A DNA stretch of 64,000 nucleotides, taken from the NCBI RefSeq assembly GCF_011383005.1, contig NZ_CP049935.1:2852001-2916000 (forward strand), written 5' to 3'. Positions 26,869 to 36,423 of this stretch are shown piece after piece; position 1 is the stretch's first letter, and every line of letters starts with the position of its first letter. Source of the stretch: Phycicoccus sp. HDW14. GTDB taxonomy: Bacteria; Actinomycetota; Actinomycetes; Actinomycetales; Dermatophilaceae. A program made the translations under genes and the position numbers. The notes beneath the pieces are model-generated. The model searched no databases, was not told the DNA's origin, and worked only from the letters and a program-made list of their open reading frames with translations.

Positions 26869-28014
26869 TCAGGAACTCGCACTGCCCAGGAGCCAGGCTG
26901 GTTCAGGTCCCAGCGAGCGGCCTGATCGAGAAGACCGCAACCAAGTCGTCGCGAACGGTCTGCCCGCGAAGACGTCTTCGCCCCATGGTTTGTCGGTGGA
27001 CAGGTCGATTGTTTTCACCTCGACGCTTCTCCCTGTCGTCGGCGCGTGGATGATCTGACCCCGGCCGGCGTACAACCCGACATGGTGATAGACGCCGGCT
27101 GCGTCCCGAGGGTCGTGGAAGAAGAGCAGGTCACCGGCCCGAACCTCCGAGAGAGGGACATGAGTCACCGCTGCAGCCTGGTCAGTGGCCACTCGCGGGA
27201 GGGTAATGCCTGCTGCCTGGAACCAGACGTAGCGGGTGAAGCTCGAGCAGTCGAAGCCAACGACCCCCGCTCCGCTACCGAATCCCGGACCAGGTCCGGT
27301 CAGCGTCCCACCGCCCCACGAGTACGGAACGCCCAGCTGGCTCATTGCCACGTCGATGACCTTGCCGTCCTGTTCGGCTTCGGGGGCAGAGACGCAGGAG
27401 GCCATCGAAATGCTCGGAGCGCCCAAGAGCTGACGTGCGATCGACTCCCATCGCGCATACGCATCAGGGAACGCGCTGACCTGAACGGCCTGCGCCGCCT
27501 GGGCCACTGGCAGGTCGAGATACCCCGGAACGCTGAGCAAGCCTCGTTGTCCACCGCGGCCCCCACGGAAGAACATGGACGTGGACTGGATCGGATCGAG
27601 TCGCTCAGCGCGGCTGCCCCAGGCGTCCCGTTGCTGGAACATCCCGATGGAGTCGCGATCGCCGAAGGGGAGGTTACGCAGACCTGATTCCTGGAGAGCA
27701 GTGCTGATCGCGATGACCCAGCCCTCTCGTGGCACTCCGAGCTTCCGGCCAACCGCCACGATGGTCTGAGCGTTGGCCAGTTGCTCAGAGTCGAAGGAGG
27801 CGACGCTCACAGCCGCTGGGCGGTTCACGGTTCCGCAGCCCGTCACAGCCGGGTCGGAGTCAGAAGGATCACCCGCGATCAGCGACGTCGTGAAGACGGT
27901 GAGAGCGAGGAACGCCACGATGGCCAACGGCATGACGATGGCCACCACCCGGGCGACCAGCCGCCACAGGCGCCGCTTCAGCTCCGCCGCCGCGAGAGCA
28001 GTGACCGGATCCAT
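26869..28014 (-). CDS. Bifunctional cell-wall hydrolase: lysozyme-like plus NlpC/P60 (VirB1-like)
   Basis: A 381-residue membrane-anchored hydrolase. One membrane segment lies near residues 22-48 (VVAIVMPLAIVAFLALTVF). A transglycosylase-like domain follows (VAISTALQESGLRNLPFGDR, SIGMFQQRDAWGS). The C-terminal NlpC/P60 peptidase has the catalytic Cys in VGFDCSSFTRYVW and His in YHHVGLYAGRG, with SQLGVPYSWGG before. Such proteins open peptidoglycan for the conjugation channel (CwlT/VirB1 role). It is the last gene of the secretion operon. No frameshift seen. Confidence 0.9.
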   Translation of the reverse strand: MDPVTALAAAELKRRLWRLVARVVAIVMPLAIVAFLALTVFTTSLIAGDPSDSDPAVTGCGTVNRPAAVSVASFDSEQLANAQTIVAVGRKLGVPREGWVIAISTALQESGLRNLPFGDRDSIGMFQQRDAWGSRAERLDPIQSTSMFFRGGRGGQRGLLSVPGYLDLPVAQAAQAVQVSAFPDAYARWESIARQLLGAPSISMASCVSAPEAEQDGKVIDVAMSQLGVPYSWGGGTLTGPGPGFGSGAGVVGFDCSSFTRYVWFQAAGITLPRVATDQAAAVTHVPLSEVRAGDLLFFHDPRDAAGVYHHVGLYAGRGQIIHAPTTGRSVEVKTIDLSTDKPWGEDVFAGRPFATTWLRSSRSGRSLGPEPAWLLGSASS

Positions 28015-28017
28015 GGC

Positions 28018-28578
28018 TCAGTCCAACGGTGAGCCGGTCAGGGCGGGTGGCGGCTCCGGCCCGATGTCGTCGACCCGCCACTCGGTGCGGACACGTTCGA
28101 GGCTGACGAGCACCGCGCCCCCGTCGGTGGGCACCCGCACTCTCGCGGCGGCCTCGGACCGCTCGACGATGTCGGCGCTCCCCAGCGCACGCGACGAAGG
28201 GACGCTGGCCGAAGAGGACGACTCAAGCACCTTGGCCAGCCGGCCGGTCGCGAACGAAGCGCACTCGGAGCGCCACGTCGTGATGTCGGCGTTCGGGCGA
28301 GCCCAAGTTCTGACGAATGCGAGCGCCACGTCGTCTGGGCCTGTTTCGCCAGCGGCGGTGGAGGCAGTCGGTGCATAAGGAGCGCTGCTCGAGCCGGGTT
28401 GCGCCTCAGGCGAAGCGGTCGACATCACGGGATCCGGCGCGCCCTTGGGCGCCGGGTCACCGAGTGTCGACACGCGACCGAGTGCGGCCAGCAGGGTCGC
28501 CGCAACCAGGAGCGTCACCGCCAGGTGTCGCCAAGACCACAGCGGCCACCGCCACCACTCGATCCGTCCGCCGGTCAT
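28018..28578 (-). CDS. VirB8/TcpC-like channel assembly protein
   Basis: A 186-residue protein with a single N-terminal membrane anchor (HLAVTLLVAATLLAALGRV), a Ser/Pro/Ala linker, and an external domain of about 100 residues ending in VRTEWRVDDIG. The layout of a short tail, one span, a linker and a compact alpha/beta domain is that of VirB8/TcpC proteins, which assemble the conjugation channel. Assignment rests on topology and operon position, since sequence motifs are weak. It overlaps the upstream membrane-protein gene by 4 nt. Confidence 0.65.
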   Translation of the reverse strand: MTGGRIEWWRWPLWSWRHLAVTLLVAATLLAALGRVSTLGDPAPKGAPDPVMSTASPEAQPGSSSAPYAPTASTAAGETGPDDVALAFVRTWARPNADITTWRSECASFATGRLAKVLESSSSASVPSSRALGSADIVERSEAAARVRVPTDGGAVLVSLERVRTEWRVDDIGPEPPPALTGSPLD

Positions 28579-30581
28579 GATGCCTCCGCCTGTTCTGCGA
28601 GAGACGCGTCATCGTGGCGCAGCATCGCTCCCGTTCGTGGGTCGTACACGAAGTGCCCAACTCCGTCAGAGTCGACGTGCTCGTTCGCGTCGTGACCCGA
28701 AGCCGCGCGGACCGGCTGGAGCCGTGGAGTCGCCACCGGAGTGACGAGCTCGCCCGCGACTACGTCGGACCGTGCCTCTGGCGGCGCCTTGGGCTGCGTC
28801 CGCGCTTTGTCGACGCGATGGAGGTTCGTAGCCCTCGGCGCAAAGGGTGTTGGCGCGTCCGGTGCCGGCTGGCCGGCGGCTGCACTCGGACTCCCGCCGA
28901 TGCGCTGCGCAGGCACGACGGTCGCGCGGCTGAGGCCACCATCACTCGTGATGTCCCAGACCACTCGATCCCGCCCGAAGGTCTCGCTGCGTGGTGGCCG
29001 GGACCCTGCTCGTGGCCTCGCCCAGTCGCCGGGGATCGTCGGCTCGGGCGCGGTATCAGGGGTCTCCTCGATCGCATGCTTCGTGCCGTCGTTCACGCCC
29101 TGGCGCGTGACGAGGTAGCGCGTCACCTGACGGCCAAGCCGGCGGCCTCGACTACGCCGGCCGGCATGCCCGAAGATGCGCGTGAACGACAGCAGGGGCG
29201 CAGTGAGCACGAACGCTGCCAGCGTGATGACCAAGCACAGGACGAGGGCCATGATCCCCATGCCGGTGTCATCCGCAGTGCTGAGGACGGCGGTGATCGC
29301 CGCGGTGTAGATGACGGAGCCGGCCGAGAACGCCACGACGTTGATGACCGCTGCTCCTCCGATGTTGGCCATCTGCTTGACCACTCCGGACATGGGAGCG
29401 AACACCCCGACGACTGCCGCCGCCGGGAGGAACATCACGAGCAGGCGGAGCATGACGAGGCCGGCGAGCAGGAAGACGTCTGCCACGAGCCGGAACAGGT
29501 CGACGAAGACTGCACCCAGGAGCGCGAAGGCGCCGGTGCCCATGCGACCGCCGGCCTTCCCTTGGAGGACGGCATAGGTGGCGGGGTCCTCTTCGGCGAT
29601 CTTGTCGGCGGTCTCCTTCCATTGGGCGGCCTTGTCCTCGGTCAGCTGCTTGCTCGCTTCGGGGGTCGTCGCCGAAGCCTCTTCGGACCATGACACCGCG
29701 CTGGCCTGGAAGAGCGTTGGGCCCCAGCGCTTCGCGGCCGCCGAGTCCGAGGATCCGAGCTGGCCGCGCAGCCACGCGTCGTAGAGCACCCGGTCCACGG
29801 TCAGGGCGCCTTGGCCTCGGGCAGCCCCTTGGCCCGGCGCAGTCGGTGCCTCGACCCCGGCCGTTCGCGCTTGGAGGGACCCGATGGTTGAGGTGATCGT
29901 GTCGTCGAAGAACCCGCTGGCTCGCGACGGGTACTGCGTGATGATCGCGACGACTCCGAGGATCAGTACCGCCCAAACGACTCCGCTTAGGACGCCCGGG
30001 AAGTGGCCGCGCAACGCCTGGAGGAGCAGCATCGCGGCCACACCAAGGAGTGCGACACCACCCCACGGGCTCCAGATCGCGTCGCGCAGTCGCTGGGTGA
30101 CTGTGCCGACGACTCGGTCGAGGGGGCCCATGTACGACGCCGGGTCGGCCACCTTGTTGTGCAGGCCGTTGGTCGCCGCCGTCAGCCACACGGCTGTCGA
30201 CAGCATGACGTTCCCGATCATCGTGTCGGTGGCGGCCGATGGGTCGCGCACCGAGCCGCCGCAGCCGAGGTCGTAGGTGTTCCAGGTGAGCCCGGCGTAG
30301 CCGTACTGGTCGTAGATGCTCGTCGTCGGGTTGTCGACGAAGGGATCTGCTTGGGCGGGGAGGGAATCGGGCTTGGGATCCAGAGCTCCAGCGAGGCCGG
30401 TGCCAGGTCGCCCCGGGAGAGGAGCGTCCTTGCAGTCTGGGATTCCCGGGATGCGCGGCAGCTCGACCTGGGGTGCCGCCGCTGTCGGCGTTGCGGAACC
30501 GTTGGGTGCCCCGACGATCGCCAGCCCGCCCAAGGCGGCGGCTGTCCCGAGGATGGCGAGGAACCTGCGCATCGGTTTCAT
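28575..30581 (-). CDS. VirB6/TrbL-like polytopic conjugation protein
   Basis: A 668-residue protein starting at the ATG at 30581. A signal-like segment (FLAILGTAAALGGLAIVGA) is followed by an external region with Cys pairs, then about seven membrane spans in residues 150-450 (VALLGVAAMLLLQAL, VFLLAGLVMLRLLVMFLP). The C-terminal 200 residues are a charged, Pro-rich cytoplasmic tail. This is the VirB6-type inner membrane channel component as found in actinobacterial transfer operons. It starts 1 nt after the VirB4-like stop. The start was chosen because the upstream frame lies inside virB4. Confidence 0.82.
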   Translation of the reverse strand: MKPMRRFLAILGTAAALGGLAIVGAPNGSATPTAAAPQVELPRIPGIPDCKDAPLPGRPGTGLAGALDPKPDSLPAQADPFVDNPTTSIYDQYGYAGLTWNTYDLGCGGSVRDPSAATDTMIGNVMLSTAVWLTAATNGLHNKVADPASYMGPLDRVVGTVTQRLRDAIWSPWGGVALLGVAAMLLLQALRGHFPGVLSGVVWAVLILGVVAIITQYPSRASGFFDDTITSTIGSLQARTAGVEAPTAPGQGAARGQGALTVDRVLYDAWLRGQLGSSDSAAAKRWGPTLFQASAVSWSEEASATTPEASKQLTEDKAAQWKETADKIAEEDPATYAVLQGKAGGRMGTGAFALLGAVFVDLFRLVADVFLLAGLVMLRLLVMFLPAAAVVGVFAPMSGVVKQMANIGGAAVINVVAFSAGSVIYTAAITAVLSTADDTGMGIMALVLCLVITLAAFVLTAPLLSFTRIFGHAGRRSRGRRLGRQVTRYLVTRQGVNDGTKHAIEETPDTAPEPTIPGDWARPRAGSRPPRSETFGRDRVVWDITSDGGLSRATVVPAQRIGGSPSAAAGQPAPDAPTPFAPRATNLHRVDKARTQPKAPPEARSDVVAGELVTPVATPRLQPVRAASGHDANEHVDSDGVGHFVYDPRTGAMLRHDDASLAEQAEAS

Positions 30582-30582
30582 G

Positions 30583-33123
30583 TCAGGCGCTCTCCTGCAA
30601 CGCTTCGCCCGCAGCCTCGTCCACGGCTGGTGCGGTCGCGGCAGCGCGGCGAGCTCGGGTCTTCGTCGGGTCAGCGGTGGTGTCCAGCGCCTCGAGCACC
30701 TCGGGGTGAGCCGAAAGGTCCATCCGGATCCGTTCGACTCCTCCGGCTCCGTCGCTGAAGACGAACTCGCGCGCACCCCGCCGGCCCGTGGCGCTCGGCC
30801 GGGATAGGGACTCGAAGATTGCCTCGTACCCCTGGCCCGGCTGGATTCCGGGGATGAAGCGCAGTGCATCCGTCTGTGCCTGCTCGTCCGTGAGACGGCC
30901 GATGAACGCGGCAGACACGAGGTTCGCCAGGTCCAGTCGAAGCAGGTCCGACGGGTTCTGGCTGGCCATCAGCACTCGGGTGTTGTGCTTGCGGCTGTCC
31001 CGGCCGGCACGCTCGATGAAGCGCCGGCCGGTGGTAAACGTCGACAGGGCCCACGCCTCGTCGATGAAGATGCCCTTCCGGGCGTGGGCATCGCCGAGGT
31101 ACATGCCTCGCTGGGCCAGCCACGCAGCGAGGTAGAGCACGCACATGCTCAGCCGCTCGTCGAGGTCTTCCGTCCCCTTGCTGTGCTCGTCGGGGAACGC
31201 AAGGCCCCGAAGCGAGTACACGGTGAGCAGCGCGTCGTCGGTGCCGTAGTCGTTGCGGTAACCGGACGGGAAGAGCAGCCGGCCGTGGCCGGTGCGGGCC
31301 GCCTCGGTGAGGAAATCGCGCATGTAGCCGGCGTGCCGTCGCAGCTCGTCGTCACCTGAGATGTGCCCGAGGGCGGCGACGACGTCGCTCAGGCTCGAAG
31401 TGCTGGTCGCGGACACCGCTCCTACGGCTCGCATCAGCGCGACCTCGGTGAGGACGTGATCCTGCATCTGCCGGGGCAGGATGGACCGCAGCACGCTGCT
31501 GGTGAGCAGCCGCCGAGTGTCCGCTGCGTTCTCCTGGGCGGCGCGCCACTCCCCATCGCTGTCGTAGTGCTCGCGCCGAGGTTCTGCGATGACGCGGTAC
31601 GTGCACAGCGCACCGGGTGGAGCGTCAAGGAGGTCCACGGCCTGGGAGACGGCGGCCAGCTGCGGCAGCCGACAGAGCGCGGTCAGTCGGCCCGACGGGT
31701 CGAGGACCGTCCACGACACGCCCTGCATCACCGTGCGGTAGATGATGTTCCCGCCCGCGGTGGACTTGCCACCGCCGAGGCCTGCGCAGATGACGGCCAG
31801 CCCGGACTCCTCGGCCTGCTCGGTGGCTAGCCAGGGTTCCCAGGTGACCACTCGCGCAGAGGTCCCAGAGGTCTCGCCGAGGTGGATGCCGATGCGGTCG
31901 CCGACCTTGGCCGTCGCGGTCGGGACCGCCGCTGCGAGAGTGGTCACGGGCATGCGTCGCCGGTAGGCCGTGGTGCCGAGCTTCTCGCCGGGGATGAACT
32001 CGCGGGCGACGGCGTACTGGTCGGCCGGTCGCGAGATCGTGATCTGAGGGGCGAACAGCTGTCGCACGGCTGCCGCCCGCTCGAGCACCTCCTCCTCGGT
32101 CTGGCCAGAGACCGCGACGCGGTACCACCCAGCGGTCCGCGTACTGAGCCCGGACAGTCCGCTCGAGAGCTCGTCCTCGACGACGAGTGCCTTTGAGGCC
32201 TGCCGGTCGAGCGCCCCGGGAGCGGGTTCGGCGTGCTCGACTTCGTAGTGCTCCTTCTGGGACCGGATGCGCTGGATGTTCCGGCGCATTGCCGTTCCGA
32301 CGCGGCCGGCGTCCTCGATGGTGATCCGGGCGGACCACTCGATGGGGAACGGCAGCTGGTCGGTGCGCTGGATCCATGGCACGCCGGGCGGGATCTCGAG
32401 GTCGGTCATCCGCCCCACCGAGAGCACGCAGACGTGCCGCTCGGCGACGGTTCCGTTGGCCTCGCCTCGAATCGAGAGGATGCGTCCGTACGGCACGGCC
32501 GACCAGGTGACGTGGTCGGTGAACTCGTGGAGGTCGTCCTGCTCCCAGTCGGGGTGCTCGGCGGTTCCGAGCGTTAGGGGAGCAGGGAGCCCAAGCGAGC
32601 AGGAGCGGTGGAGCAGCCATTCGAGCTCGCGCGGGGTCGCCGGAGTTCCGGCGAGCCCGGGGTGGCGCAGGAGATCATCGATCTCGCGGACCGGCTTGGC
32701 GAGTGCGCTGACCTCGCGGTCGGCCACACGCGGCGCGAGTCCGCTCAACGCGTGGAGCAACCGCCTCGAGGTGCCGAGGTCGACGCCGAGGTAGACCTCC
32801 TTGTCGGCCATGCTCCGGCCGGCGAGGTGCAGCTGGTCGCGGATGAGGTGGTCAGGCCATCCCGGGAGCGGGGCCGGAGCATTGACGTCATGCGCCTCGG
32901 CCCATCGCGACACCGGGTACGGCCTCGTCGTGACGCGCAGGTGGAGGTTCCGGCGCGACAGCTGCGCCAGCGCGTCAGCGGTGTCGACGATGAGCTGCTC
33001 GCGCACGGTGTCGGGCCGGAAGGCCCAGCCCTGCGGGCCGAGTCGGTACCAGGCGGTGACCCGGTCGCCGGCCACGGTGCAGTGGCCAGTGATCCGGCGC
33101 AGCGACAGTCCGCGGCTGTTCAC
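30583..33123 (-). CDS. VirB4-like conjugation ATPase
   Basis: An 846-residue ATPase of the VirB4/TraC class that powers the type IV secretion channel. An N-terminal domain of about 420 residues precedes the motor: Walker A CAGLGGGKSTAGG near residue 455, Walker B GIFIDEAWAL, and ASQNPSDLLRLDLANLVSAA containing the sensor Gln. DLDERLSMCVLYLAAWLAQR lies just ahead of Walker B. The GTG at 33123 overlaps the stop of the VirB3-like gene (GTGA). No frameshift seen. It is the strongest evidence that the element carries type IV secretion machinery as well as an FtsK translocase. Confidence 0.93.
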   Translation of the reverse strand: MNSRGLSLRRITGHCTVAGDRVTAWYRLGPQGWAFRPDTVREQLIVDTADALAQLSRRNLHLRVTTRPYPVSRWAEAHDVNAPAPLPGWPDHLIRDQLHLAGRSMADKEVYLGVDLGTSRRLLHALSGLAPRVADREVSALAKPVREIDDLLRHPGLAGTPATPRELEWLLHRSCSLGLPAPLTLGTAEHPDWEQDDLHEFTDHVTWSAVPYGRILSIRGEANGTVAERHVCVLSVGRMTDLEIPPGVPWIQRTDQLPFPIEWSARITIEDAGRVGTAMRRNIQRIRSQKEHYEVEHAEPAPGALDRQASKALVVEDELSSGLSGLSTRTAGWYRVAVSGQTEEEVLERAAAVRQLFAPQITISRPADQYAVAREFIPGEKLGTTAYRRRMPVTTLAAAVPTATAKVGDRIGIHLGETSGTSARVVTWEPWLATEQAEESGLAVICAGLGGGKSTAGGNIIYRTVMQGVSWTVLDPSGRLTALCRLPQLAAVSQAVDLLDAPPGALCTYRVIAEPRREHYDSDGEWRAAQENAADTRRLLTSSVLRSILPRQMQDHVLTEVALMRAVGAVSATSTSSLSDVVAALGHISGDDELRRHAGYMRDFLTEAARTGHGRLLFPSGYRNDYGTDDALLTVYSLRGLAFPDEHSKGTEDLDERLSMCVLYLAAWLAQRGMYLGDAHARKGIFIDEAWALSTFTTGRRFIERAGRDSRKHNTRVLMASQNPSDLLRLDLANLVSAAFIGRLTDEQAQTDALRFIPGIQPGQGYEAIFESLSRPSATGRRGAREFVFSDGAGGVERIRMDLSAHPEVLEALDTTADPTKTRARRAAATAPAVDEAAGEALQESA

Positions 33124-33544
33124 GACTTGTCCCCGGGCGTGGATGTGGCTTCGGGGGAGTGCTTCCCCGAGGCCGGGTCCGGCCCGGACGCGCGGGGACT
33201 GCGCGGATCCGGGCCGGACGGATGGTGGCCGTCGTCATCCGCGTGGTCGCGCGAGGTGCGCTGACCTCGTTGGCCAGTGCCTTGAGGACCGCGCTGACCG
33301 GCCGGTCGTGATCGACGACTCGCAGGATCAACTTGGTGACCGCGACGGTCACGAGCAGCGAGTAGGCCAAGGCGAAGAAGCCGAACCCGATGCCGAGGCG
33401 GCGCTCGATCATCTGGACCAGGACGAAGACCGCGGCGCCGACGCCGTAGGCGACGTAGCGGGCGCGGAAGGGGAGGGTCTTGCCCGGAGGGCCGAGCCAG
33501 ACCGCGTTGACGGTGTAGATCTCGTCGTCCACGGGAAGGCGCAT
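33120..33544 (-). CDS. VirB3/PrgI-like small membrane protein (apparent frameshift)
   Basis: A short protein with two adjacent membrane spans (VAYGVGAAVFVLVQMIE and GFGFFALAYSLLVTVAVTKL) and a soluble tail, placed directly before virB4 as VirB3/PrgI proteins are. The frame that starts at 33544 would run into virB4 and end at 32975. A +1 shift after ANEVSAP instead gives a tail ending TPGDKS whose stop overlaps the virB4 start, which is the expected coupling. Unlike the other shifts here, this one has no long homopolymer, so its exact position is uncertain. About 141 residues if corrected. Confidence 0.72.
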
Positions 33545-33547
33545 GGC

Positions 33548-33802
33548 TCAGCCCGTGACGAGCCCGGCCAGCCAGGTGCCGACATCGTCGGCCCGGCCGG
33601 TGGTGGCGATGCCCAGCACGCCGAGGGCGATGACCACCCCGGCGACGACACGCATGGCCTTGGCGTTGTCCCCGCGCTGGGCGAAGACGAAGAGCATGAC
33701 GGCGATGAGCAGCAGGAGCAGCGGGATGATGTTGTCCTTGATCCAGGACTGCAGGTTGGCGGTGTCGCCGGTGGCGCTGGCGAGCGCGACGAACTCGTTC
33801 AC
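33548..33802 (-). CDS. VirB2/TrbC pilin-like small membrane protein
   Basis: An 84-residue protein with two hydrophobic spans (IIPLLLLLIAVMLFVFAQ and MRVVAGVVIALGVLGIATTG) joined by a short basic loop, the layout of VirB2/TrbC-type subunits. It is first in the secretion operon, with a GTG start at 33802 and AGGGGACACC ahead. Order pilin, VirB3, VirB4, VirB6, VirB8, VirB1 is typical of type IV operons. The pilin label is inferred from size, topology and order. Confidence 0.7.
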   Translation of the reverse strand: MNEFVALASATGDTANLQSWIKDNIIPLLLLLIAVMLFVFAQRGDNAKAMRVVAGVVIALGVLGIATTGRADDVGTWLAGLVTG

Positions 33803-34187
33803 GGTGTCCCCTAACGTCGAGCCTCGGAGGGCCCGGAGTGGTCCTCCGAGAACCAGTCGGCTCCGCTCGGGGTGCTTCGTTCAACAAGAAGCCAAAACTC
33901 TTACCAAGACTTTGAACAGCCGCGCAGGGACGTGATCGCTTGGGTGGGGCTGGCTCCCCCGCTACCCATCATCCGGGCCCGCCGGAACGCGTCAAGGGCG
34001 CCTACGGCGTCACTTCGTGATGGCCTTCGGCCACCCTTGACCCAACCCATCGGGCCCTACAGATGCTCCGCTACGAGGAACCAGCTGGAGGCTGGGCACG
34101 GGCAGGAGAGTCGCCCTCGGAGCAGGTCCAAGTCCTGAAATTCGCAGCACTTAAAGCAATACAGTACCGATCACAACAGCTCAATAA
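33803..34187. other. Intergenic region upstream of the secretion operon
   Basis: 385 nt with no convincing gene; it must hold the promoter of the secretion operon reading leftward. CTCGGAGGACCACTCCGGGC and CCTCCGAGG near 33821-33850 could form a leader hairpin. The end near 34139-34187 is AT-rich and may contain the 3' untranslated region of the HNH gene. Confidence 0.4.
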
Positions 34188-34921
34188 CTAAACACTCGCC
34201 TCCGCCGACGCCGTCCCATTGAGAAGCTCTTTGTGACCTTCCAGAATCTCTCGAATATCCGGGGGCAGGACACCGGCGCGATCTCCTGTCATATGGATGT
34301 ACCTCATCCACCGGCGCACCCCCTGGAAGGGGAAGCGCCGAAGACTCTGAAGGATTAGGCGCTTGGAACGCTCGTCGGAGCGGGAATAGTCACGAATTAA
34401 GGCCAGCATCGAAACCCAGGCGGCCCGCCGACCGAGAATACAGACCTGCCGATTCAGCCCGAAGACCCTGATCGACTGCTCACCCTTATCATCTATCGCC
34501 ACATACTCGCCTGTCGAAACGGATAGCAAGATGTGCGCGGAGGGGTCGTCAACTGTCGGATCGATCAGTAGGGGGTCTCCATCGTCGTTCATAGGAAACT
34601 CGTCACGTTTTAGATTGCTATTGCAAAACGAACACGCCCAGAGATGATTGCTCCAAATGTAGCAGGCATGTGGGAACCGAGATTTGGGACGGAAGTGCTC
34701 AACGGCAGTTCCTGCGCTGTCCTCGCAATACATGCACCGTTCGACTCCCGAGCACATAGCCTGCAAGGTACCTACAACTTCATCGCGAGCCAGCCCCGAA
34801 AACTTCGCCACGAAGAGAGCGCGGCGGCCCTTGGATCGTTCGCGTCGTCAACCTTCTGCTGCCTACGAGCCAAGGTGCCGTAAGTCCGGACACTTAACTC
34901 AGGGCGGGCTAAGGGGATCAA
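34188..34921 (-). CDS. Septu-like HNH nuclease (PtuB type, TIGR02646-like; apparent frameshift)
   Basis: A Cys-containing HNH nuclease, about 244 residues after correction. The core is RCMYCEDSAGTAVEHFRPKS followed by YIWSNHLWACSFCNSNLKR; the CxxC pairs and EHFxPKS mark the TIGR02646/PtuB family, the nuclease half of the Septu anti-phage system. A TTG at 34921 overlaps the ATPase stop and opens a frame reading IPLARPELSVRTYGTLARR. It joins the HNH frame if one G is added at 34794-34797 (SFRGLARDEVVGTL). Without that, translation would begin at the GTG at 34811. The pair is ATPase first, nuclease second, as in Septu. Confidence 0.83.
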
Positions 34922-36423
34922 GCTACTGGACCTTCGTGCAACCTGGAAAAGGCTTGCACTACGCGATCGCGCTGACTTGTAGGCATTTGCTTTCGAAGAG
35001 CCCTCAGTGTCCTCTGCTCCTGATCAGAGAGGTCCCGGAGTAGGGAAGCTCCTTCCAATTGAGCCAACTCCGAACGGGCTAGCAAGGAAGCATCGGAGAT
35101 TGTAGCGTCGAGGCCGAACAGGTCTGACAGAATAGCGTCGTCAGCTGAACCATTGACAACTCGGTTGAACGCCTCTCCACTGAGGATCTCCGCAGCGGGT
35201 CCATCCGCCCAGGCGGGCGCAAGCCTAACCAGGCCGCCAACGTCAGCAGCCTGACAAATGAAAGGACTGTGCGTCGTCACGATAAACTGGATCCTTGGAA
35301 AATGCTCCTTGAGCCAGAAGCCGATCCTCTTCTGCCACTCCACGTGCAGGTGAACATCGATCTCATCGATGAAGACAACACCCTCATGCAGAACTTGTGG
35401 ACGGCCCTCATTGGTTGTCTGATGAATCACCGCACCGAAGGCCGAGTCCAGCTGCTTGATCAAGTCGAGCACTAGCCCCGCTACAGTCCTATAGCCGTCA
35501 CTCAAGGCCTTTAGAGCAATCGAGCGTCCGTCCGGAGTATCTACCCAGAGGCCTTCAGAGTCGACCCGCTGCACGCGCATTCCCTCAGGAAGAAGTCCAT
35601 CATCCAGAAGGTCGAGGACTAGTTGCTCCAATTCTTCGGCGTCACCGCGGCCCTCCAAACGGCGCAGATAGACCTGCTGCAGCCACCGAACGGATTCGGA
35701 AAGTGAAGCGTCCTCACGAAACAAACTAGCGAGACCCGACGGACGTCCCGGAAGCATCATAAGACGCTGTGCCTCGGTCGGCGCCGGCGACAGTCGTCGA
35801 AATGGACCATAGCCAGCCGTGAACCAACCCCTTGGGTTCTCCGCCCACGGACCGCGCGACGGAGTCCAGTTTCCCCCCACTGCTGCCTTTTCCATGATTG
35901 GTTCTGGGCCATCAGCCCGAGTCCACTCGATCGCAGTCCAAGGATCAAACTCTGGCTTGCGGCCCGCTGCGAAGCCGTCTTCTTCCGAGAAGCGAACACG
36001 GACCCCTGCCAGGGCCCTATCCTCGCCGTCGCGGATCCAGCCGTCGAAGGTCTCTGCAAGGAGGCGAGCTACTGAGGGACCAGCGATGGACAAGGCCAAG
36101 GCTTGCAGGAAGGTCGACTTTCCCGCGCCGTTACGCCCGGCAACGACCACCCAAGCGGGCGGGGTTACGTCTTTTCGAGCGAGGACGAGTTCCACACCAG
36201 ACTCGGCCGGGGGGAAACCCCGCACCCCCTCAACACGAATCTCAGTGATCTGCACACCACCGACGCTACATCGCACAGGGCCGCCAAGTCGGTAGGAAGG
36301 TGAGCCGTCCCCACGGTCGAACTCGACCATTCGACGTCCGCGTAGCTCAGCATCAGACAAGGCCTCGAAGCGCGAGAGCCATCGTTGTCTTGACGCAGTA
36401 GATCCTTGACGGATTCGTGTCAC
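34918..36423 (-). CDS. Septu-like AAA ATPase (PtuA type), 5' end disturbed by IS insertion
   Basis: An SMC/ABC-like ATPase. Walker A AGRNGAGKSTFLQ, a signature-like LKALSDGYRTVAGL, Walker B VVFIDEIDVHLHVEWQ and H-loop IVTTHSPFICQAA fit PtuA, the ATPase partner of PtuB. The conserved fold begins at VQITEIRVEGVRGFP (GTG at 36255). The open frame continues upstream through coding-like sequence (WLSRFEALSDAELRGRR) into the terminal repeat of an IS element, so up to 50 N-terminal residues may be truncated or the gene may have lost its promoter. The true start is therefore unresolved (36255, 36330 or displaced). Confidence 0.82.
   Translation of the reverse strand: MTRIRQGSTASRQRWLSRFEALSDAELRGRRMVEFDRGDGSPSYRLGGPVRCSVGGVQITEIRVEGVRGFPPAESGVELVLARKDVTPPAWVVVAGRNGAGKSTFLQALALSIAGPSVARLLAETFDGWIRDGEDRALAGVRVRFSEEDGFAAGRKPEFDPWTAIEWTRADGPEPIMEKAAVGGNWTPSRGPWAENPRGWFTAGYGPFRRLSPAPTEAQRLMMLPGRPSGLASLFREDASLSESVRWLQQVYLRRLEGRGDAEELEQLVLDLLDDGLLPEGMRVQRVDSEGLWVDTPDGRSIALKALSDGYRTVAGLVLDLIKQLDSAFGAVIHQTTNEGRPQVLHEGVVFIDEIDVHLHVEWQKRIGFWLKEHFPRIQFIVTTHSPFICQAADVGGLVRLAPAWADGPAAEILSGEAFNRVVNGSADDAILSDLFGLDATISDASLLARSELAQLEGASLLRDLSDQEQRTLRALRKQMPTSQRDRVVQAFSRLHEGPVA
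36372..36385 (+). repeat. 14-bp target-site duplication, copy 1
   Basis: GCGAGAGCCATCGT immediately outside the left end of IS copy A, within the open frame of the ptuA-like gene. Confidence 0.8.

Noticed and set aside
28614-29693. Long plus-strand open frames opposite the VirB6-like gene
   Set aside because: They mirror the codon bias of a well-supported minus-strand gene, carry no domain and no ribosome site.
33872-34138. Plus-strand 88-residue frame upstream of the secretion operon
   Set aside because: No ribosome site, low-complexity Arg/Pro composition and no recognisable domain.
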